Below, piece by piece: positions 26,306-34,367 of a stretch of 64,000 nt of DNA. Location of the stretch: NCBI RefSeq assembly GCF_024345995.1, contig NZ_JAGQCE010000008.1, forward strand, positions 1 to 64,000, given 5' to 3'. Each line of letters opens with the position of its first letter. The first letter of the stretch is position 1. Under the pieces are notes generated by a model, which saw nothing but the letters and a program-made list of their open reading frames with translations, was not told where the DNA came from and did no database searches. Source of the DNA: Synechococcus sp. Cruz-7E5. GTDB lineage: Bacteria; Cyanobacteriota; Cyanobacteriia; PCC-6307; Cyanobiaceae. The translations under genes and the position numbers were made by a program.

Positions 26306-27301
26306 TTATGCAGCCGGATGGATCTCTGGTTTCGAAGCAAAGAGGTTCAACCCCAGTGCTTCCGAGAGGAATTGTGCCGTGAGCTGTCCGCGCACGCTGT
26401 TGCCCGCCTCATCAAGGGGCGGGGAAAAGGTGGCCAGCCCCCCTTTCCCTGGTGCCACCGTGATCATGCCGCCCGCAACGCCGCTCTTGCCAGGGAGCCC
26501 GGTGGCATAGAGCCAGTCTCCGGAGGTTTCGTACAGCCCCGCAGTGACCATCACCGCCAGAACATGCTGACAGTGGATGGCATCAATCACCTGTTCGCCT
26601 GTGACCGGTTGGCGACCTCCGTTGGCCAGTGTGGCCGCCATCACGGCGAGATCAGCAGCTGTGACACGCAGGGAACATTGCCGGGTGTAGAGATCCGTGG
26701 CTTCCTCGGGATCCCACCAGATGCGTTGGTGGTCGCTCAGCAGAGTGGCGATGCCGGCATTGCGTCGATTCGTGGTCAGCTCCGAGCTGTAAACCCGTTG
26801 ATCGACCTCCAGCTGCCTGCCGGCGAAGCGTGAGAATCCCTCCTGGATGAAGCCCCACTTCTGTTCGGGCGTCGCTCCCGGCGACAGGCTTGTGGCCGCG
26901 ATCGCGCCGGCATTGACCATCGGATTGGAGAGACCCTCACCGCTGCGCTCCACCGCCAGCACGGAATTGAAGGGCAGACCAGTGCTGTTCACTCCCAGCT
27001 TCTCGCGCGCTTCGTCCTCACCGATCGCCTGGCAGATGAGGGCGAACTGGAATGGCTTCGAGATGCTCTGAATGCTGAAGCATTCCCTGGCGTCACCCAC
27101 TTCAATCAACGGACCACCGCAGCCGGCCACGCAGATCCCGAAGTGATCGGGGCAGGCGGCGGACAGGGCGGGGATGTAATCCGCAACCATGCCGTCCGCC
27201 ACAGGCGAAAAGCGTTGATGGGCCTCGTTCACCAGGGCCTGCACCACTTCTGCGGTGGGCAGATGGCCGGTGGAGATCCACTCGGAAACAGGCGACGGCA
27301 T
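26306..27301 (-). CDS. glsA: Glutaminase A
   Basis: The 331-residue serine-type glutaminase (beta-lactamase fold) has the catalytic SxxK in CFSIQSISKPFQFA. The family motifs NPMVNAGAIAA, YSSELTTNRRNAGIA and LPGKSGVAGG are all present. It hydrolyses glutamine to glutamate and ammonia in the cytoplasm. Length and start match bacterial GlsA. It lies 54 bases after the Anbu peptidase gene on the same strand, so cotranscription is possible. Confidence 0.95.
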   Translation of the reverse strand: MPSPVSEWISTGHLPTAEVVQALVNEAHQRFSPVADGMVADYIPALSAACPDHFGICVAGCGGPLIEVGDARECFSIQSISKPFQFALICQAIGEDEAREKLGVNSTGLPFNSVLAVERSGEGLSNPMVNAGAIAATSLSPGATPEQKWGFIQEGFSRFAGRQLEVDQRVYSSELTTNRRNAGIATLLSDHQRIWWDPEEATDLYTRQCSLRVTAADLAVMAATLANGGRQPVTGEQVIDAIHCQHVLAVMVTAGLYETSGDWLYATGLPGKSGVAGGMITVAPGKGGLATFSPPLDEAGNSVRGQLTAQFLSEALGLNLFASKPEIHPAA

Positions 27302-27355
27302 GGGGCGTGATAACGGAATGAACGGGGAAAGCTCTGTGCAGTGAGCGGCTCACTG

Positions 27356-28135
27356 TCAGCGGCTTGCCTCGGCATGCTCCCAGGCGAAGGCGGGCAGCCG
27401 ATGCAGTGCCTCTCGCTGGGCGCAGCACCAGGTGTCGATCACGGTGGCGAGCTCGGGTGCATCCGCCTCAAGAGTGACGTGCTGGGAGATTGTGTGCTCG
27501 TTTCGGGGGACGATGGCCAGCTCGAAGGGCGGACCCACGGTGAGGTTGGAGCGCTGGGTCAGCACCTCCGAAATAAGGCAGAGCCGGGCGGCATCTTCCA
27601 GGGACAGATTGGTGTTCCCCACGTTGTCGAGGGGCGGCTTCCCATACTTCGTTTCGCCGATCTGCAGGTAGGGCGTCTGACGCGTCGCCATCACAGCATT
27701 GCCCTGGGGATAGATCATGTACAAGCCGTGGGGCTCACTGCCGATCTGTCCTCCCAGGATGAAGGAGGCGTCGGCGCTGGTTCCCGCTTGCTCGAGGGCT
27801 GTGCGATGTTTCTGTTGCACCGCCACGCTCACTTCACCGATATAGGCGGCAGCTTCGAAGAGATAGTGGCACGACCTTAGATCTCCAGCTCCGGAATTGT
27901 TGGCATTGGATTTGCCGGTTTCGACGGCCCGGTCAAGATCCCGCTGGATCAGGTGCACTACCGCCTGCGTGGTAGCGAGGTTGCCTGCGGCAAGCAGCAC
28001 GAACAATCGATCAGAAGCCGGTTGAAATACATACATCTTGCTGTAGCTTGATATATAATCAACTCCGGCATTTGTCCGGGAATCGGACGCAAATACCAAT
28101 CCTTTCTCAAGCCAGTAACCGATGCAATAGGTCAC
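27356..28135 (-). CDS. Anbu-type proteasome-like peptidase
   Basis: The protein belongs to the Anbu (ancestral beta subunit) branch of Ntn hydrolases. It begins TYCIGYWLEKGLVFASDSRTNAGVDYISSY, given here in pieces: the Thr1 nucleophile TYC, Asp in SDSRTNAGVD and Lys in YSKMYVF. I start at a GTG so that Met is directly followed by Thr, as in known Anbu proteins. A TTG six codons upstream would bury the nucleophile. The result is 259 residues. Anbu forms helical or ring assemblies of unclear substrate, often with a transglutaminase, an alpha-E protein and an ATP-grasp protein. Here a transglutaminase-like gene is 2.8 kb away. Confidence 0.92.
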   Translation of the reverse strand: MTYCIGYWLEKGLVFASDSRTNAGVDYISSYSKMYVFQPASDRLFVLLAAGNLATTQAVVHLIQRDLDRAVETGKSNANNSGAGDLRSCHYLFEAAAYIGEVSVAVQQKHRTALEQAGTSADASFILGGQIGSEPHGLYMIYPQGNAVMATRQTPYLQIGETKYGKPPLDNVGNTNLSLEDAARLCLISEVLTQRSNLTVGPPFELAIVPRNEHTISQHVTLEADAPELATVIDTWCCAQREALHRLPAFAWEHAEASR

Positions 28136-28437
28136 CGTTTTATGATCTGCCAAGGTGAAATCAGTTTAGCATCCGCTCAGTGCAAGCAAGGCACATCAGA
28201 TGGCCACCAGCCCAATCCTTGTGCTCCAGCTCACATGACCTTCCGAGCTGTCTCTCATGCCTCGACGCCCACCATCTGCTGCCGCCTTTTGGGGTTCTCT
28301 CCCCACTCGGTGGAATGTCAGCTGTGGGGTCAGAGGCTCGATCAAGCTAGACCGTTCAGTCGCAGCGCCAGCACGCCCAGCCACGAGCATCCCCGCGCAT
28401 GACACTGGAGGCTGCTGGCAGTGCCGCTGGATCCTTC
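28136..28437. other. Intergenic region, no gene seen
   Basis: About 300 bases between the Anbu gene and the next minus-strand gene. Open frames here are short, lack family similarity and show no ribosome site. The Anbu promoter should lie here. No hairpin terminator stands out. Confidence 0.4.
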
Positions 28438-28815
28438 TTAGGAGGCCACCATTCGCCATAGCAGGAGGATCAGCCCGAGCACGATCGCGACGATGCACTG
28501 CAGCAAAGGTACGCTGATGCTAGTAATCGTCTGCGCCAGGCCAGGCTCAGGTCCTGTGTTGGGATGTGGGGCATTGAGAGCAAGAAGAGCCGTGCCCACC
28601 AGCGAAAGAAAGAATGTGACGATGAAGAGAATCCTCGCAGTCGTGCCACGTTCACTCATTCCTCCAGTCATCAGGCCCAGCAGCAGGTAGGGGGCCATAA
28701 CCAAGGTCAGAAATGGAAGATCGCTGCTCTGCAAGCCGGAGCTGCGAGCACAGACGATGATCAGGCTTGTGATGGCGGCCACTGCGCAGACCGCTCTGGT
28801 GGCGGTGTTAACCAT
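28438..28815 (-). CDS. Small integral membrane protein, unknown function
   Basis: This 125-residue protein has four predicted membrane helices: about residues 4-22, 32-52 (LTLVMAPYLLLGLM), 60-82 (ILFIVTFFLSLVGTALLAL) and 100-121 (VPLLQCIVAIVLGLILLLW). No family is recognised. It follows the LprI-like frame by 13 bases on the same strand, suggesting a small operon with envelope proteins. Confidence 0.65.
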   Translation of the reverse strand: MVNTATRAVCAVAAITSLIIVCARSSGLQSSDLPFLTLVMAPYLLLGLMTGGMSERGTTARILFIVTFFLSLVGTALLALNAPHPNTGPEPGLAQTITSISVPLLQCIVAIVLGLILLLWRMVAS

Positions 28816-28828
28816 GACAACCCTTGTC

Positions 28829-29137
28829 CTATTGATTGCTTGCTGGCCTCAGTCGCCGTTGCATCGCCAATGACTTCAGCTGCTGCAATCGTTGCTGCTG
28901 GCTGGCCTTCACGCAGCTCCGCAGATTCTCCCGAGTCCTCCAGCAATTGTCGATGGTTTCCACCCAGCGCCGTTGATCCTCCACAAGGGCCTCGCGCTCT
29001 GGCTGCTTGAGCGAGGCATCGTTCCGCAGGTGGCGGAAAGCCTGGCGTAGCTGGCCGTCGATGGCCGTCAGTTCCGCCCGCCAGCAGCGGGTCAGAGCTT
29101 CAGAGCCCCTGTTCGCGGAAATAGCGCCGGATGGCAT
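28829..29137 (-). CDS. LprI-like domain, possibly the shifted 3' part of the upstream gene
   Basis: This frame encodes ~102 residues whose body resembles the lysozyme-inhibitor LprI/DUF1311 domain. It has LTRCWRAELTAIDGQLRQAF, then REALVEDQRRWVETIDNCW and LRSCVKASQQQRLQQL, with Cys in the expected pattern. The domain normally follows a signal peptide, but none exists in this frame. The ATG given overlaps the preceding gene by 38 bases. A +1 shift near 29101 would join it to that secreted protein. It may be a separately translated gene, a frameshifted fusion or a sequence error. Confidence 0.5.
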   Translation of the reverse strand: MPSGAISANRGSEALTRCWRAELTAIDGQLRQAFRHLRNDASLKQPEREALVEDQRRWVETIDNCWRTRENLRSCVKASQQQRLQQLKSLAMQRRLRPASNQ

Positions 29138-29681
29138 CCTCGGCAATCCCGACCTGGGCAGCGTCACAGGCAGAGGTTTTGCTGAAGTACTTGCCTGCCT
29201 TGTTGAAGTTGACGCGGCAGCCGCCGTCAAATTTCACTTGATGGATCCCCAGCAGAAGGGGGACAATCTCGGGTGGATTTCCTGTGGATGACGCGCTGCC
29301 GGGAGTGGAGCTGTCGCTGCTGGCACCTTTGGCGTAGGGGGCCGTATCCCAGAAGACGAAGATCGACTGGGTGTCCAGGCGGTAAACCTGTCCACGATTG
29401 GCCTCCAGCATCTCGCGCTTGGCAGGTTCACCCTTGGCATCGAAAAAGGCGTTGGGCGTGCTCTCGTTAGGCTTTAGCTCGATCATCTGGCCGCCCTTGA
29501 GTTGGATGGTCACGAAGCCCTGTCGCTGCGAAAAGGTGCACAGGCCTGAAGAGGTGGCCTTGTCTTCTCCTGCGGGAAAGACATCGCAGCGGGCATCGAC
29601 GGTGTCGGCGAGTGCCGGTGATGCGACCGCTACAGCTGCAAAACTCAACAGAGTGGCGGCAAGTGTCTGGAGTCGCTTCAT
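29100..29681 (-). CDS. Exported protein of unknown function
   Basis: From the ATG encoding MKRLQTLAATLL the protein has 193 residues. It has a clear signal peptide ending near SPALADTVDA (cleavage after Ala). The mature part has Cys in DARCDVFPAGED, LCTFSQRQGFV and GGCRVNFNK, suggesting disulfides in the periplasm. A Ser/Gly/Thr-rich stretch divides two halves. The C-terminal part (AGKYFSKTSACDAAQVG) is not a named family to me. It precedes the LprI-like frame with overlap and may be one gene with it if a shift is real. An ATG nine codons upstream is possible. Confidence 0.7.
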   Translation of the reverse strand: MKRLQTLAATLLSFAAVAVASPALADTVDARCDVFPAGEDKATSSGLCTFSQRQGFVTIQLKGGQMIELKPNESTPNAFFDAKGEPAKREMLEANRGQVYRLDTQSIFVFWDTAPYAKGASSDSSTPGSASSTGNPPEIVPLLLGIHQVKFDGGCRVNFNKAGKYFSKTSACDAAQVGIAEDAIRRYFREQGL

Positions 29682-30123
29682 GGTCAGTTGCGAAGGGAAG
29701 AAAGCCACAATTTATACCCCAGTTGACAGGGTCAGGTTTTGATTTGAGGGATGGCTGCAGTTCGTGGCGCAAGGCTGCTTGAGATCTACGGGAGAGGTTC
29801 AGATGCCCAGGCCACGATTGATCATCGTCTCTATGATCAACCATCGAGGAGTCAGATGCAGAAAACGGGAGAAGTGATGATCTGGCTGATCCAATGAAAG
29901 ATCACCTGCTTTGGATCCTGGCCAATCGCGTGCTTGGGCTCGTGTGCTGACAGCTGCGGAGGTTGTTGATGTGACCGTTGATTGACTCCATGGAGAGCTG
30001 ATCCCTCCAGGTGAAGCCACCGCCGTCAGCAGCTCTCCTGGCTGGGAGGTGATCTCCTGCAGCCAGCCATGTTCTTGGATGAAGCCCAAACCTGTTGACG
30101 TCACACCCCCGTCCCTGCCTGCC
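29682..30123. other. Divergent intergenic region, no gene seen
   Basis: About 440 bases between the exported-protein gene (minus) and the amidohydrolase (plus). Open frames on both strands are present but have no family similarity. Both promoters should be here. In-frame ATGs at 30049 and 30079 upstream of the chosen amidohydrolase start leave some doubt about the right boundary. Confidence 0.4.
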
Positions 30124-30930
30124 ATGCCGTTTGCCGTCCCCTTGCTGGCCCCCTCCGATCCGCCAGTGTTCCGGATCGTCGGGCCCAAGGGGCGCTCTCC
30201 GCTGCTGCTCACCGCCGACCACGCCGGCCGCGCCATCCCCCGCCGCCTGGCCGGCCTTCAGCTCAGTTCTGCCGTGCTCGACACCCATGTGGCCTGGGAT
30301 CTGGGGGTGGCAGGGCTGGGCGAGCGCCTAGCGGCTCGATTGGATGCCTTTCTGATCCTGCACAACTACTCAAGGCTGGTGATCGACGTCAACCGTCCGC
30401 CCGAGGCACCGGACTCGATCGTGAGCCTCAGCGAGCACACCCTGATCCCCGCTAACGGTGACCTCTCCATTGACGAGCGTGAGGAACGGCGGGCTGCACT
30501 CTTCGAGCCTTACCACCACCGCATCGCCGACGAGCTCAATGGCCGATCGCGCCGGGGGCAGCCCAGTGTGCTGGTGGCCTTGCACAGCTTCACGCCGGTG
30601 CATACGGGCCAGGAGCGCCCCTGGCATGTGGGCGTGCTGCACGGCCGTGATGGGCGCCTGGCCCGGAGGGTGCTGCGGGGGCTCAGGCGTGAGCCAGGGC
30701 TGCGGGTGGGCGACAACGAGCCCTACGCGGTGAGTGACGTCAGCGACCACACCGTGGTGGTGCATGGCGAGCGGCGCCGGATTCCCCACGTGGAGCTGGA
30801 GGTTCGTCAGGACCTGCTGGCCACGGCGTCGGGGCAGCAGGAGTGGGCCGAGCGCCTCGCCGCTGTCCTGGAGGACTCCCTGACCGACGACTTCCCGCCG
30901 TTGCAGGTCGGCTTGTCGCCTCTAGGGTGA
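30124..30930 (+). CDS. N-formylglutamate amidohydrolase-family protein
   Basis: This zinc-peptidase-like protein of about 268 residues belongs to the N-formylglutamate deformylase/amidohydrolase family. It has LLLTADHAGRAIPRRL (zinc-ligand His and Asp region), DTHVAWDLGVAGL, NYSRLVIDVNRP and ALHSFTPVHTG. It would hydrolyse an N-formyl or similar amide of glutamate. The pairing with a transglutaminase-like gene 3 bases downstream, and the nearby Anbu, suggests a role with gamma-glutamyl or peptide substrates rather than histidine breakdown. Confidence 0.88.
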   Translation: MPFAVPLLAPSDPPVFRIVGPKGRSPLLLTADHAGRAIPRRLAGLQLSSAVLDTHVAWDLGVAGLGERLAARLDAFLILHNYSRLVIDVNRPPEAPDSIVSLSEHTLIPANGDLSIDEREERRAALFEPYHHRIADELNGRSRRGQPSVLVALHSFTPVHTGQERPWHVGVLHGRDGRLARRVLRGLRREPGLRVGDNEPYAVSDVSDHTVVVHGERRRIPHVELEVRQDLLATASGQQEWAERLAAVLEDSLTDDFPPLQVGLSPLG

Positions 30931-30933
30931 AGG

Positions 30934-31761
30934 ATGGACAAACAGAACAGCTCCACCCCGACGATGCAGATCAAGGTGGGGTTCGACCTTGAGCTCCGCT
31001 GTCCTCAGCCCACGCCGGTGATCGTCACCCTCGGCGTTCATGCGAGCCGGGCGGCGGATCTGCTGGAGCCCGACACGCTGCAGGTGGAGCCAGCGGTGCC
31101 GCTGCGGTCGTATGTGGATTCCTATGGCAACCAGTGCCAGCGGCTGGTGGCTCCGGCCGGCGTGCTGCGCCTGCAGGCCACGGGTGTGGTGGCAGATCCC
31201 GGTCAGCCCGATCCGGTGCTGCCTGCGCTGGAGCAGGTCCTTGTGGACGCTCTGCCGGAAGAGGCGCTGCTGTTTCTGCTTTCCAGCCGCTACTGCGAAA
31301 GCGATCTGCTCACCGATCTGGCCTGGTCCCTGTTCGAGGGGGCTCCCATGGGCTGGGGTCGGGTGCAGGCGATCTGTGATTTCGTGCACCGCCATGTGCG
31401 CTTCGACTACGGACGCTCCAGCCCCACCAAATCGGCCCTGACGACCTATGACAGCCGCGAAGGGGTCTGCCGGGACTTTGCCCATCTGGCGATTGCCTTC
31501 TGCCGCTGCATGAACATCCCCGCCCGCTACTGCACCGGTTACCTGAGCGACATCGGCGTCCCTCCGCCCCATTCGGCCATGGACTTCTCGGCCTGGTTCG
31601 AGGCCTATCTCGGCGATGGCTGGTACGTGTTTGACCCGCGCAACAACACCCCGCGGATCGGGAGAATCCTGATCGCCCGTGGCCGGGACGCGGCCGATGT
31701 GGCGCTCACCACCAGTTTCGGGGCCTCGACACTGGAATCCTTCCGGGTGTGGACCGCCTGA
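30934..31761 (+). CDS. Transglutaminase-like cysteine peptidase-family protein
   Basis: This 275-residue protein has an N-terminal beta region and a transglutaminase core with the nucleophile Cys in REGVCRDFAHLAIAFC. It ends GWYVFDPRNNTPRIGR, carrying the usual Asp. The position where most relatives have His (HAW) reads SAW here (MDFSAWFEAYL), so the catalytic His may be missing or supplied otherwise. A GGTGAAGG ribosome site precedes the ATG. Proteins of this type occur with Anbu in bacteria. It is coupled to the amidohydrolase. Confidence 0.88.
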   Translation: MDKQNSSTPTMQIKVGFDLELRCPQPTPVIVTLGVHASRAADLLEPDTLQVEPAVPLRSYVDSYGNQCQRLVAPAGVLRLQATGVVADPGQPDPVLPALEQVLVDALPEEALLFLLSSRYCESDLLTDLAWSLFEGAPMGWGRVQAICDFVHRHVRFDYGRSSPTKSALTTYDSREGVCRDFAHLAIAFCRCMNIPARYCTGYLSDIGVPPPHSAMDFSAWFEAYLGDGWYVFDPRNNTPRIGRILIARGRDAADVALTTSFGASTLESFRVWTA

Positions 31762-31780
31762 CCAGGCAGGCATGGCCCGT

Positions 31781-31963
31781 TCAGGGGAGGGTGAAGCCTG
31801 AGGTGTTCAGGTGCTTGAGATCAAGCATCACGATGGTGAGCCAGCCCAGCAGCGCCAGGCCGCCAAGGACAGCCAGCACGACCAGAACACCGGCCAGCAC
31901 TGATCCGGCAGCGCCATTTTTGTTCGTCACAGGCTGATGTTGTCGGAGGTTGAAGTATGCCAC
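31781..31963 (-). CDS. Small single-pass membrane protein
   Basis: This 60-residue protein has a polar N-terminus (MAYFNLRQHQPVTNKN) and one long hydrophobic segment (VLAGVLVVLAVLGGLALLGWLTIVML). No family is recognised. Its 3' end lies 19 bases from the convergent transglutaminase-like gene. The gene is plausible from hydrophobicity and start context only. Confidence 0.45.
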   Translation of the reverse strand: MAYFNLRQHQPVTNKNGAAGSVLAGVLVVLAVLGGLALLGWLTIVMLDLKHLNTSGFTLP

Positions 31964-32037
31964 AGCCAGGTATCACGTGGCTTGGTTGCTCGAGTCAGCT
32001 TTGGATTGCTTCTGGATTATCCACAGGCAGAATGATT

Positions 32038-32068
32038 CGCCACAGATTCTCAGCGCCACAGATTCTCA
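32038..32068. repeat. Two-copy direct repeat
   Basis: The 15-base sequence CGCCACAGATTCTCA occurs at 32038-32052 and again at 32054-32068, separated by one base. It looks like a local duplication. No function is evident. Confidence 0.8.
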
Positions 32069-32299
32069 ACACTGCGGGTTCAGATCATTGCGCCTTCAGA
32101 TGTTCAGGCAGGTGTTCTGCCAGGTCTTCAGGCAGAGGATCAGCCCGATGACGGCATCCTCAAGATGGTCGACACTTTCTGGAGGATTGAACAGGTCTCA
32201 GGCCTGACGCCCAGAGGCAGAGGGTCGGTCTCCCGCACCTTCTCATGTCCTCATGGCGGATCGAGAGTCAGATCAAGAGGGAACCACCGGGCACTTGAC

Positions 32300-32326
32300 G
32301 CCTGCACCCTGATTCAGGGTGCAGGC
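32300..32326. promoter_or_regulatory. Perfect dyad upstream of hsp20
   Basis: GCCTGCACCCTGA at 32300-32312 is followed, after a single T, by its exact reverse complement at 32314-32326. There is no T-tract, so it is not a typical terminator. It is not the HrcA CIRCE element. The position 86 bases before the hsp20 ATG suits an operator for a dimeric regulator, or a structured leader. Confidence 0.55.
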
Positions 32327-32412
32327 GCCTCCACCACCTGGAGCCTGGACTCCGTGCGGACTTACCGGCATGGATCACATCCTCAACAGCTTGTCACCCA
32401 AGAGGTCGCACC

Positions 32413-32865
32413 ATGGCGCTCATCAAACGCGAATCGCTCAAGGATGTCGAAGATCTGTTCGACCGCTATACCCTCGGGCTGCCCTGGCCGTTCGGCCGCA
32501 GCAGTTCCGCTCTGGCGAACGGCCCCCTTCACGACTGGCACCCGTGCGTGGACATCTCCGAATCCGACACGGGTTATGAAGTGCGGGCCGACATCCCTGG
32601 AGTCCCCAAGGAGGACCTGAAGGTCACCCTCCTGGACGGTGTCCTCACCATTCAGGGTGAGCGCCGCCAGGAGCAGAAGGAGGAGAGTGAGCGCATGCAC
32701 CGGGTCGAGCGGGTCTACGGCAGCTTCAGCCGCAGTTTTCATCTTCCCGACGATGCCGATGCGGCAGCGATGACCGCCACGGCCAATGATGGCCAGCTGA
32801 CGGTGTCCCTGCCCCGCAAGGGCCCCCGCCCGAGTGAGGAACCGGTCCAGATTCCGGTTCAATGA
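32413..32865 (+). CDS. Small heat shock protein, Hsp20/alpha-crystallin family
   Basis: The 150-residue protein has an alpha-crystallin domain at ~42-140. Landmarks are YEVRADIPGVPKEDLKVTL, GVLTIQGERRQE, RVERVYGSFSRSFHLP and NDGQLTVSLPRKG. Such proteins form oligomers that hold unfolding proteins for refolding, and in cyanobacteria they also protect thylakoids. The length is normal. A dyad element precedes it. It is transcribed alone, 80 bases before the next plus-strand gene. Confidence 0.95.
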   Translation: MALIKRESLKDVEDLFDRYTLGLPWPFGRSSSALANGPLHDWHPCVDISESDTGYEVRADIPGVPKEDLKVTLLDGVLTIQGERRQEQKEESERMHRVERVYGSFSRSFHLPDDADAAAMTATANDGQLTVSLPRKGPRPSEEPVQIPVQ

Positions 32866-32945
32866 TTGCGGCCGGGCCATGGCCCGACCATCGTTGAAGC
32901 CAGTTGGTTGAAGCCACACCTCTGGCCGGTTGCGATGCTTGCCGG

Positions 32946-34367
32946 ATGAGTCTCCCTGCCGCCGAAGCCGTTGACGCCGTGGTGGTGGGAGCCGGACTCT
33001 CCGGCCTGGTGGCGGCGCGCGCCCTGCAGGCGGCGGGCCGCTCGGTGCGGCTGATCGAGGCGGCCGCCACGGTGGGGGGGCGGATGGCCGGTGAGCGTCT
33101 GCAGCTGGAGGGCGGCCGCCAGCCCTGGATCGACCTGGGCGGCCAGTGGGTCGGCCCCAGCCAGACCCGTTTTCTGGACCTCCTTGATCGCCACTGCATC
33201 CGCCGCTTCGAATCCCCCCATGCCGGCGACACGGTGCTGGTGTTCTGCGGGAGCCGCTGCACCTTCGCCGGCTTCTTCCAGGGCTTCCCCGAGGGCCAGC
33301 CCCCCGCCGTGCCCAGTGCCGACTGGGACGACGCCATGGCCGCCCTGGAGCGGTTCCAGGCGCTGGTGGCCCAGCTGCCGGAAGGCCACCCCCACCACCA
33401 TCCCTCCGCCGCCGAGCTCGATCGCCGCAGCTTCCAGGACTGGATCGACGAGCACACCCACACACCCTTCGCCGCCTGGTATTTCGCCTATTTCTGCCGC
33501 GCCGTCGGCTTTCTCGGCCCCGCTGAGCCGGAGCAGGTCTCGCTGCTGCACGTGCTCTGGGGTCAGCGCACCGCCTCCCAGGGCGAGCACCCGGAGGAGT
33601 TCCTGCTCCATGGTGGCGCTGGCCAGCTACCGGCCCTGCTGACCGCCGAGCTGGGGGATGGGGTGCTGCGGCTGGGCGAGCCGGTGCGAGCCATTGAGCA
33701 GGCGTTCCCTGAGGCCGAGCGCGATGGCCTGGCTGGGCACCCTGTGCAGGTGCACACCGATCTGGCCATCTATCCCTGTCGGGCCGTGATCGTGGCCATG
33801 CCGCCGGCGCAGGCGGCCCATCTACGCTTCATGCCGGTGCTGCCCGCCGACCGCCAGCAGCTCAACCAGGAGATGGTGATGGGCGCATGCGCCAAGGTGC
33901 TGGTGGCGTACCCAAGCCCCTGGTGGCGCCGGCAGGGACTCTCGGGGATCGCCATCGGCGATCGGCCCACCGTCGAGCTCTGCGCCGACAGCTCCGATCC
34001 CGAGAACGGCTGCGGCGTCCTGGCCGCTTTCGTGGTGGGGCATCGCTACCGGCGTTGGGCCGCCCTGGGCGCAGCCGGGCGCAGGCAGGAAGTGCTGGCT
34101 GATCTGGCCGCCTACCTGGGACCCCAGGCGCTCGAGCCCCTGGCCTATGTGGAGAAGGACTGGCCGTCGGTGCCGTTCGTGGCTGGCGCCTATGCCGGCT
34201 GGATGCCCCCGGGGCTGTGGACCCGCTGCGGTGAGGCCATGCGCCGGCCCCACGGCCGGGTGTTCTGGGCCGGCACCGAGGTGGCCGAGCGCTGGCCAGG
34301 CTTCTTCGATGGGGCGGTGCGCAGCGGCGAGGAGGCGGCGGCGGCGCTGCACCAGCGCCTTGGCTGA
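32946..34367 (+). CDS. Flavin monoamine oxidase-family protein
   Basis: The 473-residue FAD-dependent amine oxidase has VVVGAGLSGLVAARAL at the N-terminus, then TVGGRMAGERL and DLGGQWVGPSQTR. Near the C-terminus it has GRVFWAGTEVAERWPGFFDGAVRSG, which binds FAD. Substrates of relatives include amines, polyamines and amino acids; which applies here is unknown. I take the ATG before MSLPAAEAVD rather than the one 14 codons upstream. The stop overlaps the start of the next membrane gene by 8 bases. Confidence 0.9.
   Translation: MSLPAAEAVDAVVVGAGLSGLVAARALQAAGRSVRLIEAAATVGGRMAGERLQLEGGRQPWIDLGGQWVGPSQTRFLDLLDRHCIRRFESPHAGDTVLVFCGSRCTFAGFFQGFPEGQPPAVPSADWDDAMAALERFQALVAQLPEGHPHHHPSAAELDRRSFQDWIDEHTHTPFAAWYFAYFCRAVGFLGPAEPEQVSLLHVLWGQRTASQGEHPEEFLLHGGAGQLPALLTAELGDGVLRLGEPVRAIEQAFPEAERDGLAGHPVQVHTDLAIYPCRAVIVAMPPAQAAHLRFMPVLPADRQQLNQEMVMGACAKVLVAYPSPWWRRQGLSGIAIGDRPTVELCADSSDPENGCGVLAAFVVGHRYRRWAALGAAGRRQEVLADLAAYLGPQALEPLAYVEKDWPSVPFVAGAYAGWMPPGLWTRCGEAMRRPHGRVFWAGTEVAERWPGFFDGAVRSGEEAAAALHQRLG

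Larger units (their letters stand above)
31964..32412. other. Intergenic region with two short repeats
   Basis: About 450 bases without a supported gene, of lower GC than neighbours. It contains a 16-base-period direct repeat near its left end and a perfect dyad 87 bases before hsp20. Small open frames exist but show no similarity. Confidence 0.5.

Noticed and set aside
26205-26510. Plus-strand open frame running into the glsA 3' region
   Set aside because: No family similarity, and most of it is antisense to glsA; its first part has a plausible start but nothing else.
29799-30236. Minus-strand open frame across the amidohydrolase 5' region
   Set aside because: Low-complexity Gly/Ser-rich translation overlapping a supported gene.
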